A stretch of DNA of 64,000 nucleotides from Phyllostachys edulis (taxonomy: Eukaryota; Streptophyta; Magnoliopsida; Poales; Poaceae), in assembly GCA_036346405.1 (NCBI GenBank), contig CM070551.1:59042488-59106487 (forward strand), read 5' to 3'. The notes under the pieces were generated by a model, which was not told the DNA's origin, did no database searches, and worked only from the letters and a program-made list of their open reading frames with translations. Below are positions 41,928 to 52,850 of this stretch, in pieces; the first letter of the stretch is position 1; the number at the start of each line of letters is the position of its first letter. Made by a program: the position numbers and the translations under genes.

Positions 41928-44900
41928 TCATTCCACTTGCTTATCTCCTTTAAAAATTAGCCCTTCATGATGATCGACGCGTATGTAGCTAGTTTCGTCA
42001 CGTTGTTCTTCCTCGACTCTTATGTCGTTTCCAAAAGGAGGTAACTTATTAAATTGATTGTATTCTTCTTCATCCACTACATTCTCAACTCTGACAATCC
42101 TCTTTTTTCCATGAAGAACTATGTGGCACTCCTTATTTGCATGGTTGATTACATAGAAGACTTGAACAACTTGGTTAGCGAGTACGAATGGTTCGTTTTT
42201 GTATCTGACACGTTCGAGGTCCATGATAGTGATGCTGTACCTATCGACCTTCACCTGTGGGAGATGGACCCAACGACACCGAAATAGGGGGATCTTGAAA
42301 AGCACATAGTTGAGCTCCCAAATCTCCTCTATGAACCCATAGTAGGAGCTCCTCAACCCCTCGGTACTAAACGCATCTATGCGGACACTGCTGTTCTGGT
42401 TAGTGCTCTTTATATCCTAAGCCTGCGTATAGAATGTGTACCCATTTATGTGGTATCCATGTCATGTAAAAACTATAAAGGTTGGCCCTTTTGCCAACCA
42501 TGTCAACGTATCACTTGACGATTTCTTAGCGAGTCGCACCTTCAACCATTGGTTGAACCGACTGTTATGCTGTCTCATGATCCAAATATCCATTCGCTCC
42601 AGATTTTGTTGTCGAAGCACGTCCTTGTGCTGGTCGATATACGGGGACACTTCAGTCATGTGTCGCAAGACCGTGAAATGGGCTTGAGCATACGCTCTCA
42701 TCACTGGAGTGATTGCTTCCCTTTCGATGGTCCTGATACCCTCGAGCCTCCCCTCATGGCGAGATCGAGGCGCACCTATTGGTTTGACCTGAGCCATATA
42801 ATCGACGCTGAACTCAATAACCTCTTCGGTTGCAAAACCTTCGACGATGCTGCCCTCCGGCCGAGATCGATTTCGTACATATGACTTGAGAATTCCCATG
42901 AACCTCTTGAACGGGTACATGCTATGTAGGAACACGGGCCCGCACATCTTTATCTCCCTCACAATGTGAACAATGAGATAGACCATAATATTAAAAAATG
43001 ACAGAGGAAAATATATCTCAAGATGACATAGAGTCATCACCACCTCATCCTGCAGAGCATCTAGTCCTTCGGGATCGATGACCTTTTGAGCAATTGTGTT
43101 AAAGAAATAACACAACCTCATGATTGTCTTTTGGGCCTTGATCGACAAAATATACTTCTAATTGCAATAGGGAGCATCTGTGTCATTAGCACATGACAAT
43201 CATGGGACTTCATGCCAATTAACTTCAAATCTTCCATCAAAATAAGTTTCTTCATGTTGGCAGAGTAACCAGACGGAACTTTCGCACCATGCAAGCAGTG
43301 GCACAGTTCAGTTCTCTCGGCCTTGGACAGAGTGTAACAAGCAGGGGAAGGTACATTCGTCCTTTATCGGTCTTTTGTCGGTGCTAACTCAAGTCTGATG
43401 TCCATATCAATCAAGTCAAGTCGTGCATTGACACCATCCTTTGTTTTGTCACGAATGTTCAGTAAGAGACCAATCAAGCTGTCGCATACATTCTTCTCTA
43501 TGTGCATAACGTCGATGCAGTGGCGAACTTCTAGGTGCTCCCAATAAGGTAAGTCCTAAAATATTGATCTCTTCTTCCAGATGTTCTTGTCATGGGTCCT
43601 CGATTTATGTCCCTTTCTGAGCACAACATCTAAATCCTTAATCATATCATAGACCTCTTTTCCGCTTAAATGCCTTGGAGCTAAACTGTCCTCCTTCTGT
43701 TCATCGAATTGTTTCTTCATCCTGCGGTATGGGTGAGCCCTTCGAAGGAACATACAGTGACGCATGTACATGGTTTTGCACGAGTGCTTCAGCCACACAC
43801 TCTCGGTATCATTTAAGCAGTTAGTACATGCTTTGGCCCCCTTTTGTACTCTAGCCCGATAGGTTAACAAGGGCGGGATAATCATTTATGGTGCAAAACA
43901 ACATGGAGCGTACAGTGAAGTTCTCTTGTTTGTATGGATCCCATACCTATACCCCTTCGATTCACATTATTTTTAGATATTCCATCAATGTTACTAGGTA
44001 CACATTAATATCATTCACAGGTTGCTTCAGCCCTTGGATAAGTATCGATAGCAAAATATACTTCTGCTTCATACACAACCAAGGAGGAAGGTTGTAGATA
44101 CAGAGAGTCATGGGCCAAGTGCTATGTCGACTGCTCATATTACCTAAATGATTCATTCCATCTGTACTCAATCCAAACCTTACATTCCTCGGTTCCGCAC
44201 CGAAGTCTGCAAACCTCCTATCGATGTTTCTCCACTTGGTAGAATCATCAGGGTGTCTTAGCTTTCCATCCTTCTTACACTCCTCCGAGTGCCAATGCAG
44301 TAGTTTTGGCTCCTTTGGGTTTGCAAAGAACCGCTTCAAACGGGGAATTACAGGAAGATACCACGCCACATTAGCTGGAGGTCATTTCTTCACCTCGATT
44401 CCCTTGCCATCATCTGATTGATTCTTACACTTGTATCGGGATGCAATGCACACCGGACATACATGCATGTTTGTGTACTCTTTACAGCAAAGGATACAGT
44501 CGTTTGAACATGCATAGGTGGTTTTAGGCAACTCGTTTCCATCCGGAAGCATGTTTGCTAAGAGACCTAACAGTGCCTTGAAACTCTTGTCAGACCAATC
44601 GTTGCTTGCCTTCAATTTTAGCAGTTCAAGCACGGATGACAACCTTGTGTATTTCGGCTTGCAGCCCAGGAACAAAGGCTTCTCCGAGTCCTGCATCAAG
44701 CCCTCGAATTTACCAAACTCTCTATCACTATAGTTCACTTCTGCATCGCGAAGCATCTTATCCAGATTGTCATCATGCAGCCTATCTGAATCGGAACCAC
44801 AATCGTCATCATCCGGCAGCATATCGTTGACTTCGTTGGCGATGTCGTTATTACTACCTTCCTGTATAATCTGCTCTTCGCCGTGACTGGTCCAATGTGT

Positions 44901-45041
44901 ATACCCTTTTTGGAAACCCCTGCGAATCAAGTGTGTAGTCAATGCATGGACAGTACATATATTCCGCCCCCCCTATTCAACATAGCCTCCTCGACAGTTC
45001 TTGTAAAAGCAGACAAGCCATTAATGTACTTGACGAGGATT
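41928..45041 (-). pseudogene. CACTA transposase TNP2 (En/Spm type), N-terminally truncated, broken
   Basis: TNP2 is the catalytic CACTA transposase. Reading down the minus strand: the N-terminal transposase-associated region with KYINGLSAF (about 45020-45041), then THLIRRGF and a Cys motif CSNDCILCCKEY (44382-44942). The TNP2 core follows, NVRFGLSTDGMN and WPMTLCIYNLPPWLC (43962-44369). Next are RHCIDVMHIEKNVCDSLIG (about 43465-43525), a DUF4218 region (42462-43148) and a DUF4216 region ending at 41928. Most domains are long and open, so decay is moderate. Stops lie near 43375 and between the listed frames. The first residues are missing because the Tat element inserted there. Confidence 0.88.
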
Positions 45042-45051
45042 AAAACCTCTA

Positions 45052-45728
45052 TGTATTAATTTAATACATAAAAGACCATACGTCTTCATGCTCGTAACCC
45101 CTAAGGCTAACGACCTCACTGGTCGTGAGGATTCCAGAGGTTACACGATGGGTACCATGGTCAGACAAGGCTTTGTGCCTAGGTTTCGACCAAGTAGCTG
45201 CTCGAAAAAGCTATGAACTGGTATTTCTTACCGTATGATGAATGGAACACATGTTATATGTTCCAAACCATGCGATGACATAATCTTAAGACACTAAAAA
45301 TTAACTACCCTACGGTTAAGCATCTCACAGACAACCTGAAGGAAGTTGGCACACTATTAACTGCCCTACCGTTCCGACCAGTCGTAACGTTTCACTAGGG
45401 ACGCCTTCTCCAGAAGTAACTGCCACCTCTTCAGGAGTTATTTAAGGGTGGAGCGACGACGGGACAAGAGACGAAAAACAACAGAACAGAAGACAAACAC
45501 AGAAGCCTAAGCGGTGGAATTAGAAGCAAGATAGTTAGTCTTAGACTTAGAGTCTAAGCCTGATTACTTAGTTAAATATTCCTCACATTCAGTGTATTTA
45601 GGGTAGTTCCTAGTCAGGTCTTATAAATCCAGTTCATATCAATAAAGAGTGGCCCCCATTCCATCCCAGGATATTTCACGTCATTTTCCTCTTTCATTTT
45701 CATAAGATCGGCGATTCGATCGTCGACA
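45052..45728 (+). repeat. 5' LTR of Tat element (about 677 bp, start approximate)
   Basis: The LTR runs from about TGTATTAATTTAATAC to ATCGTCGACA, directly before the PBS. It contains TTATTTAAGGG (TATA-like, about 45438) and AATAAAGAG (about 45641, polyadenylation-like). The end is secure because the PBS follows; the start is inferred from loss of TNP2 coding. Confidence 0.6.
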
Positions 45729-45748
45729 GCTAGCGCCGTCCGTGGGGA
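45729..45748 (+). other. Primer binding site of Tat element
   Basis: GCTAGCGCCGTCCGTGGGGA follows the LTR. The word GCGCCGTCCGTGGGGA is typical of grass Tat elements. I do not assign the tRNA. Confidence 0.65.
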
Positions 45749-45819
45749 AGAAGACATAAGTTTCCTGAAGAAACTCTTCGCTCATAAAAATCCTCGCCCA
45801 AATTCCTGCAATCGCTCAT

Positions 45820-46971
45820 GTGACTATGCCCGGAGTTTGGAATGAGGAGAATTGGTTCGACTTGGCAGACTACGCCGACCTCGACTTGGAAGGATGCATC
45901 CGTGCCATGGAGGAAAATGGCATGTCATCCTCCTCCGCCGGCTCGCACGTCGCCAATGTTAGCGAGGTCGACCGAATGGACGAGGATGCGCCACCACTAC
46001 CAGTGGTGCAATCAGAGGAACCAGCCATTCCGATCAGCTCGGAATGTCAGGGGACCTCTTCAAGCTCGATCTTTCCGACCGGCAAAACAGGTGAAGAAAT
46101 TTCAGCGCCGCCACTCAAAAATCTCTATACCCTCGATGAAATCATGGCTGAAAGATACTCTCCTACGGCTTCTGGCAATTCCAGGAGTCAACCGACACCT
46201 GGTAACGGTGTCGATGAAGCCTCCACTGGTCGTAGGCCATGTGGGGATGATCACGCTCAGTATACGATCGGCAGTTCATCGGATCAGGCTGAGGAGACCT
46301 CAGGAGGTGCTCATTTTCGACTGCTCTCCGTCGTGGAAACTTCTGGCAGAAGCACTGAGAAGCTCTCCATTAGTTACAATGGAAGCTCATCGGGAGATCG
46401 ATGTTGGAGGCACGAAGTCAATGCAATCGGAGATGAAAATCAAGATGCCCTGCACGGTCCTACATTCTCTACTATGCCATCACGTGTTGTTAGAAATGAT
46501 CCGGGCCATCAGACACCAACTTCCGGAGGCAACAGAGCTGATCGATGTCAATCAGTTAACTCGCCTGGCATTGCCCCACCTAGAGTAACTGATAGGACAG
46601 AACAAATTCGAAGGTCGGGGGAAGGTTCAGACTTGCGTATACCTACGACCAGTATGAACCACCTGAGACCTTCGGTAACTGTACAAAACTTACGACGTGT
46701 TCAAGATGTGTTAAATAATTCTGATCCTACTTTAGCAAAAACTCCAGGTTTTGTACAGCTCGTAGGTCAAGTATCCGAAATTCTCCAACAGACCATGCAG
46801 CACACGGAAGCGTACCAGGAACAAAGGGTTTCAGGGAGTCAAACTATGAATTCATCCCAACGTTCCTCCCTTAGTAGGGGACAACATGGTCATGCTAGTG
46901 AACAATCGATACCAAGACCCCTCGACGCTTCCGACAAAGGAGTCACGAAGGGAGAAGGCTATTTCAAGTAG
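45820..46971 (+). pseudogene. gag: Tat gag N-terminal region
   Basis: An open frame of 383 codons starts at the ATG at 45820 (MTMPGVWNEENWFDLADY), about 70 nt after the PBS. It is acidic, Ser- and Thr-rich and low in complexity, as is usual for the poorly conserved N-terminal half of Tat gag. From residue about 285 it reads VTVQNLRRVQDVLN and FVQLVGQVSEIL, a more helical stretch. It stops at 46969-46971, and the capsid region continues in another frame, so at least one frameshift separates the two. Function beyond gag is not evident. Confidence 0.6.
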
Positions 46972-47169
46972 CCACTCCCCCATCACGTTGAGAAGAACCA
47001 CCACTTGGATTCAACAATCTCCGACATCATCTGAATCAAGTGGGCGGTCAGAGGCATCACATCAATGTCCACGATCGGATCGGCACACCGGAGTTCCAGC
47101 GTTCCAATCTTAGGAACCAGTCTCCGACCGATTACAATCCGGTACCTTCCTAGAGAAGGTGCCATGAAT

Positions 47170-47644
47170 CAATCATAGGTTGTCGAGCCTTCTCTGCAGG
47201 GCTCCAAGTTGTGCGTTGGCCTAACCGGTTCCGATTGGCCAACTTGGACAAGCTCAATGGGACTCAAAATCCATTGGAATTTCTCCAAATATATACCACC
47301 ACCATCAGAGCTGCTGGTGGCGATGAGAATGTGTTGGCCAACTATCTACCCACCGTGATCAAAGGGTCTACCCAGTTGTGGTTATTGAACCTACCAGTCG
47401 GATCAATCTATACTTGGGAGGAACTCTGTGATCTTCCAATTGCAAACTTCCAGGGTACGTACGACCGCCCTTGGAAGGAGGATGATCTCCACCGAATCCG
47501 GCAAGGTTCTGATGAGACTTTACGTCAATACATCAAGAGGTTCAGCCAGGTTTGCAATTCTATACCCGAAGTCGCGGAGTCATCTGTTATTCAGGCATTT
47601 AAAACAGGTCTGAGAAATCGGCGGTTTAGGGAGGATATAGCAAT
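47170..47644 (+). pseudogene. gag: Tat gag capsid domain (Retrotrans_gag), split by LARD
   Basis: The frame reads WPNRFRLANLDKLNGTQNP, then LNLPVGSIYTWEELC and RQGSDETLRQYIKRF, the conserved Retrotrans_gag core (about 47390-47560). It runs into the LARD target GCAAT at 47640-47644 and continues at 57644 with MNPPRTTVELFDMADKYA. The two parts join in frame as ...REDIAMNPP once the LARD and one GCAAT copy are removed. The capsid frame was therefore open when the LARD inserted. Confidence 0.85.
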
Positions 47645-50353
47645 TGTGAGAACCCGGGGTATTTAACTCGTAATACTTAACCATCCAATTGGCCCTAGCA
47701 TTACAAATAAAAAATCCCGACTCTCGGCGCATATGTACTTCCCAGAATTGCAGTACACATGCCCCATACAAAAATTAAGCATCCATTCCATACACAAGTC
47801 ATTACAAACGTACAACTTGAAGGACATACAAGATCATATTACAAAAGTAGGGCCGACCGGCCAAATACCAAGGTAAATATCCAAAGTAGCAGCAGAAACA
47901 TAAGCCATAAGATGGCGATAAACAAAAGCCAAACGGTTTGCCATTACCCACAAGGCAACCGACCGGGCCGCCAAGCTAGTCGTCCTGTACGAAGTCGGTC
48001 TCACAATAGTTAATCCCTTGGGGATCAACCTCCTCTGCAACAATTAATTAAGCAAAGCAAATGAGTACAAAAATGTACTCGCAAGAAGTTTGTGGTAAAG
48101 AGTTACTAGTAAACACATTTTCTCACATGAATCAATTATCCATTTGTTAATTACCCTTAAGCATGCAACAGCACAAAAATGCCATGCTTATGATGATGCA
48201 ATATGCATAAATAAATATCGGGACACGGTAATGCAATTTGACACTAAAATTTTACCGCCGCGTGCGCTAGGCGTACAACTACCACCGGCCGTCGTTGTCG
48301 TCGAACTCGTCCGCGTCCGCGTAGTCGTCACCGAACCCGTCCGCATCCCGCTCGGCCTCTCGTCCACATCCACGTCCGTGTCCCGCTCCACGTCACTGCA
48401 TGCATGCAAGCCCGACTATGCAGTGAGCATGCACCGCGCATCGCCACGCCGTCCTCCGTCGTGGCTCTCCCTCGGATCAGCCACCACGGACCGACGCCGC
48501 CGCTGTCCGCTACTGGGCAGCCACCTCGCCGCCATCTTCGCCGCTCCGTCGGCCTTGCCTCCTCGCCTCGGCCACCTTCGCCTTGGCGTCGCACCACGCC
48601 GAGTTCCGCCGTGTTGCTGCTCTTGGCCGTTCGCGGAACACGCTGGGCCGAGCCTCAGCTGAGCCGCCTTGCTCGCTGGCTACTACTCACCACTAGACAT
48701 GCATGCACACCACCGATCCACTACAGCTAGTCACTCCTACTCGGGCGTGCCCCAGGTGGGCTGCCGCAGCTCCCACTTCCTCTTGGCTGCAGCAAGCCAA
48801 AGACAGCACTGCCCTCTCTTTCTCCCAATTATCGAAAGCACTAAAACGGTCTTGCATGCAGGAACAAAACATAGAAATGGAAAGCTTGCGTGATGAGGAT
48901 TGTGGTTGTATTACATGCATGAGAGGATTTGGGTTTCTTGGGGGGGGGGATTGGGAGGAGAGAAGGTAGAAGAAATGAACTACTACTAACGTTTGAGGAG
49001 AGCAAGCTGCTGGGGAGGAAGAAGTGGCGTGGACAGTGGATGACAGTGGAGAGTGGGTGCTTTCACGGGACAAAGAAAAGAATGGTCATGTAGGCTTTGG
49101 TTGTGAATAAACAAATAGAGATGGAGAATTTCACTAGATGTATGAGTTTCGGCTGGTTGTAATGAGGCTCTTGGCTGGGGAGAGAGAATGACTTAGAGAA
49201 GAAATCATGTGCTGCGGTTGTTGGGGAAAGCAATTGACAGAGAGCTAAAAGAAATAGGGGGAAATGGCAAAGGGGAGCACTCGGCTGGGGAGAGAATAGG
49301 CAGTGGTTTTTGCAACTTGGATAGAGCATGGCAGTGAGGTGACTGTGCTTGGTTGTAAAGGAAATAAACAACAACGAAAAGTAACAGTGATGATTCATCA
49401 CTTCGGCTGGGAGGAAAAGAAATGGTCAGGGTGTTAAATAGTAGTGTATTTCTCCCTCATTTTTCCAACTTGCTCGAATCACCTTGCATGCGAGAACCGC
49501 TTGCGAAAATGGAATGCTTGTGCGACGACGAACACAACCATATATAATGCGTTGCATGATTTTTGGTTTTTGGTTGTGATTGCGAGGAGAGAAGTTGGGC
49601 AAAAAGAATGAACACGTTGGTGTTTTATCTGCTACTTCTTTTGACCTTTTCGCGAATTCGCTCAAACTGCCATGCATGCGAAAATAAATTACAGAAATGG
49701 GTTGGTTATGCGATGAGGATCGCGGTGGTATGACATGCATGACTTAGTTTTGAGTTGTTGGATGAGATTTGAGGAGAGAAGCAAGAAGAATTAGTAGGGA
49801 AGGAAAAAGGGGATGACCGGAAAAGAAGGGACACGCAGGCGTTTCACCCACGGTCGGTCAAACTGGAAAAGAGCGTCGATACTAATGCATGTATAATGAC
49901 ATGATTCTTGTGATGCATGTGAAAACATCAAATCAAAATAATTAAATTTCTAATTGCATTTTTTTAAACAATTTGATTTAATATTGATTTTTATTACTTG
50001 ATGTGAGAAAATTTGCAAACATGCATTAATTAATTTCTCAAATTATATTTAGAACAACTGTTGTGTTTAGATTTTTATTTATCAACTTTCATTTTCATTT
50101 GTTTTATTTACCTATTAGGTTTGTATTTTAAATTTAATTTGAAAATTTAAAAAGCAGATTAATTGGGAACCAAATAACATCTAATAAATTCGAGAAAATC
50201 CAAACAAGCATAACAGGGAATATAGAATCCAACTAAAACATTTACACAATGGAAACCTATTTGCTTCAACAAAAAGTTTTTAAAAAGTCTAAAATTTCAC
50301 AAATGCACCTTAAATGCTTAACTAATCCAACTTAGGGATTTTGGGCTGTTACA
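47645..50353 (-). repeat. 3' LTR of LARD, with internal deletion (2,709 bp)
   Basis: On the minus strand it starts TGTAACAGCCC (50353) and ends GGGTTCTCACA (47645). Relative to the right LTR it lacks about 2,086 bp at 48083-48086 (junction GCAAGAAGTTTG). GC-rich frames at 48144-48662 are LTR leader sequence, not genes. Confidence 0.9.
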
Positions 50354-50357
50354 AAAC

Positions 50358-50372
50358 CTACCCCCCTTAAAC
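50358..50372 (-). other. Polypurine tract of LARD
   Basis: The minus strand reads GTTTAAGGGGGGTAG immediately before the 3' LTR start (about 4 bases between). Confidence 0.75.
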
Positions 50373-52302
50373 AGAATCTCGTCCCGAGATTTCGGTAGTT
50401 CGGAAGTCGGAATGAAAGGCTGTGGCAAACCTAGCTGGGTTTGGTCACGTGGTCATACTACAGATTTTGTCGCTAACCGAACTCAAATCCGAAACAAGAG
50501 AGGTTCTTCGTAAGTTTTAGGTCCTATAGAGGGAAGCCTTGTCGAAGGATTGCTAAGATCCTAATGTTTAGTGTTTTCTAAGGGGTCTCTTTCAACTCTA
50601 AGCGAAATGCACTATCTGTTGTCTTGATTTCCTTCAGAGATAGTGCCGGAAGATCTTGACGAAGTAACATGACGTTGCTGGCACATTTTCCTTTCCATTG
50701 CTTTGTGTAACCTTTCCTTTCTTGATTCGAAGACACTCCTGGTAGGCTAAACTTCACGTCGTCTTCCGGTAGGACGAAAGTATTCTAACTATCTATGAGG
50801 GAAAGAGTTACTACAGAGCAGAGAAAAGAGGTTAAAGCAAGTTTTACGGTAGTCTTACTTAACCCTTGCTTCTCTAGTCTTATTTGCTCGGATTGGATAG
50901 AAATGCATTGGAGGAATTGCATGAAAGGATACATGTATGCAATCAACTTTTATGACAAATTTAGGCTGGATTAGTGAGAGTGCAAACTTTCATATGCATG
51001 CTTACATGATCCTATAAGAATGCAACAAGACAATTTCATTTTTGTTAGATTAGCAAAAGATGCAACAAACAACAAGAATTCATACTAGCATGACCTGGTC
51101 CTTAATATAGAAATCAAACCCTCAATTTGATAACTTGAATAAATGCTCACGAAGGCGTACTCATGCTAGTAAAATCATGTCAAATTCTACACCAGCATCA
51201 AGAAAATTTACACTCAAACAAGCCTACTCCTACTAGTATCATCATCTCAAAGTTCACTCATACATCAAGCTTAGCATCTAGTTCAACAGATTTTTGTTTA
51301 AAGACTACTAGTGAGCAACTAGAGCTCGGGAAAAATACTAAATTGGCTAGAAAAATTCCATAAAAATTCTGGGATGTTTTTGGGATCATAGTAATGCTAG
51401 CAAAATTAACTCTACACATCAATCTCAGGTTCTGGTTGGTACAATATTTCAGACAAGGAAATAAGGCCTATGTTTCAAACAGTAGTGAAATTGCATTAAA
51501 AAATTCCAGGAAAATTCTGGCAGGTTACTGAGGTAATTCTTAACACCAGAAAAGTGGGTACTAGCAGTTTACACCTACCTATTAGTACCAGATTCAAAAT
51601 TGGCCAGAACAGCACTGCAAAGTGTTTGAATTAATATCTAGGCAAAAAAAGTACAATAAATTCTGGAAAAATTATATTTATTACTAAACACCATCAGGTT
51701 ATCATGTGAATAATTTCAAGATTTTAGGATCTACCATCAGTTACAGAAGTATTTTTCTTTCAATCCAAGTCAAAAATTGCACCAAAACAAGAAATGAGTT
51801 TCACTTTGCATAAAGAATAATTGACTACATAAGCAACTCTAGCATGGTTTAAACACTTTCAGTCAAACAAACATAAAAATGAGCTACTCTTAGATCAAAA
51901 CATAATAAGTTCACTTCTCATTAATTTAAAAAACAACCATGTACTTTACTTCGATACAACATCTAGCAAATCAAGCTATTTTATCCATGACATTCAAAAT
52001 TTCAAACTCATGCAAGGAATATATATGAGCATGGCAAGTTGTTAAATTCCAACTTGGTTAATAATGTTAAGATAAAGCAAGTTAAGGGCAATTTCAATTT
52101 ATACCTCTACATGTTATTCATTTTCATGCTTTAATAACCAAGAAGAACTATTAACCATGCATCTTGATTTATATATATCCCTTTTTAGTCATGATTCTTG
52201 CTAACAACTTAAACAACATGATATGCTTGAGTTAACTTAGAACTATATGCATGATCAAAGAGTGAGAATCAAGATGCCTAACGCATAATTTTGGGGTATC
52301 TT

Positions 52303-52317
52303 CTACCCCCCTTAAAC
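52303..52317 (-). other. Second PPT-like tract inside LARD
   Basis: The 15-mer GTTTAAGGGGGGTAG is identical to the terminal polypurine tract, 1,945 bp away and about 520 bp from the PBS. It is not followed by LTR sequence. Confidence 0.6.
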
Positions 52318-52833
52318 ATTTTGGGGGCATAAAGGATGAGGTGAGGAAAGAATAAGCATAAGGTGAGTAAGTGAACTACGGGTATGCAATTTAACTCTAA
52401 TATGTACTAATCATTTCAAAATCACCAAAATGAGATACAAATGAACCATAATTAGTTTTCCGATATAATTCCTATACTACAAAATCCAACGTCTACAAGT
52501 TAAGTAATATCATTGGGGTGTATGTATTCTAAGAATAAACCCTAATTTAATCCTAATATCGCAGAAAGATACCATCTTCTCGTCCTTTCATCGAAGCTCT
52601 TAACTGGAGACTATTTAGCGTGTCTATTATTGGAAAGGAGACATGAGCAATGGAGAAAAATTATTTTGCACAAATCAAATGAATGGTAAGGTAAGAATTA
52701 GATGCTAGGATGGGTAAGAAAGAAAGGAATTATTTCCCTTACATTTTTGTCAAATCTTTGCTAGTTTGAAAATACTCTTTGCAAACCAAAAATCCTAACG
52801 ACGACCAAGCTAGGGGTTTCTACGGTCAGCATG

Positions 52834-52845
52834 GCTCTGATACCA
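52834..52845 (-). other. Primer binding site of LARD (tRNA-Met type)
   Basis: The minus strand reads TGGTATCAGAGC, five bases inside the 5' LTR end at 52851. Confidence 0.88.
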
Positions 52846-52850
52846 ACTTT

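Larger units (their letters stand above)
41460..45051 (-). mobile_element. CACTA element B: 3' region and TNP2 gene, 5' end cut by Tat insertion
   Basis: It contains the subterminal array, a 3' UTR-like region homologous to element A, and a long TNP2 gene. The TNP2 N-terminus is lost where the Tat LTR begins (about 45052). The other half of this element should lie beyond the Tat element, outside the window. Confidence 0.7.
50354..52850 (-). other. LARD internal region, non-coding
   Basis: 2.5 kb of AT-rich sequence without any frame I can relate to gag or pol. It holds the PBS at one end, a PPT at the other, and a second identical PPT-like word at 52303-52317. Confidence 0.75.

Noticed and set aside
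45016..45051. Alternative Tat LTR start at TGACGAGGATT (45031)
   Set aside because: The TNP2 frame seems to continue through this point (LVKYINGL), so the start at 45052 was preferred, though without the 3' LTR it cannot be settled.
48340..48400. Possible acidic micro-peptide on the minus strand of the LARD LTR (EAERDADGFGDDYADADEF)
   Set aside because: Conserved in the other LTR copy, but those LTRs are nearly identical anyway and the stretch is a GACGCG-type simple repeat; no independent evidence.
48144..48662. 172-codon plus-strand frame with a 178-codon counterpart at 55436-55972
   Set aside because: Both lie at the same place in the two LARD LTRs, antisense to the element. The frame comes from a GC-rich leader, and apparent conservation only reflects LTR identity.
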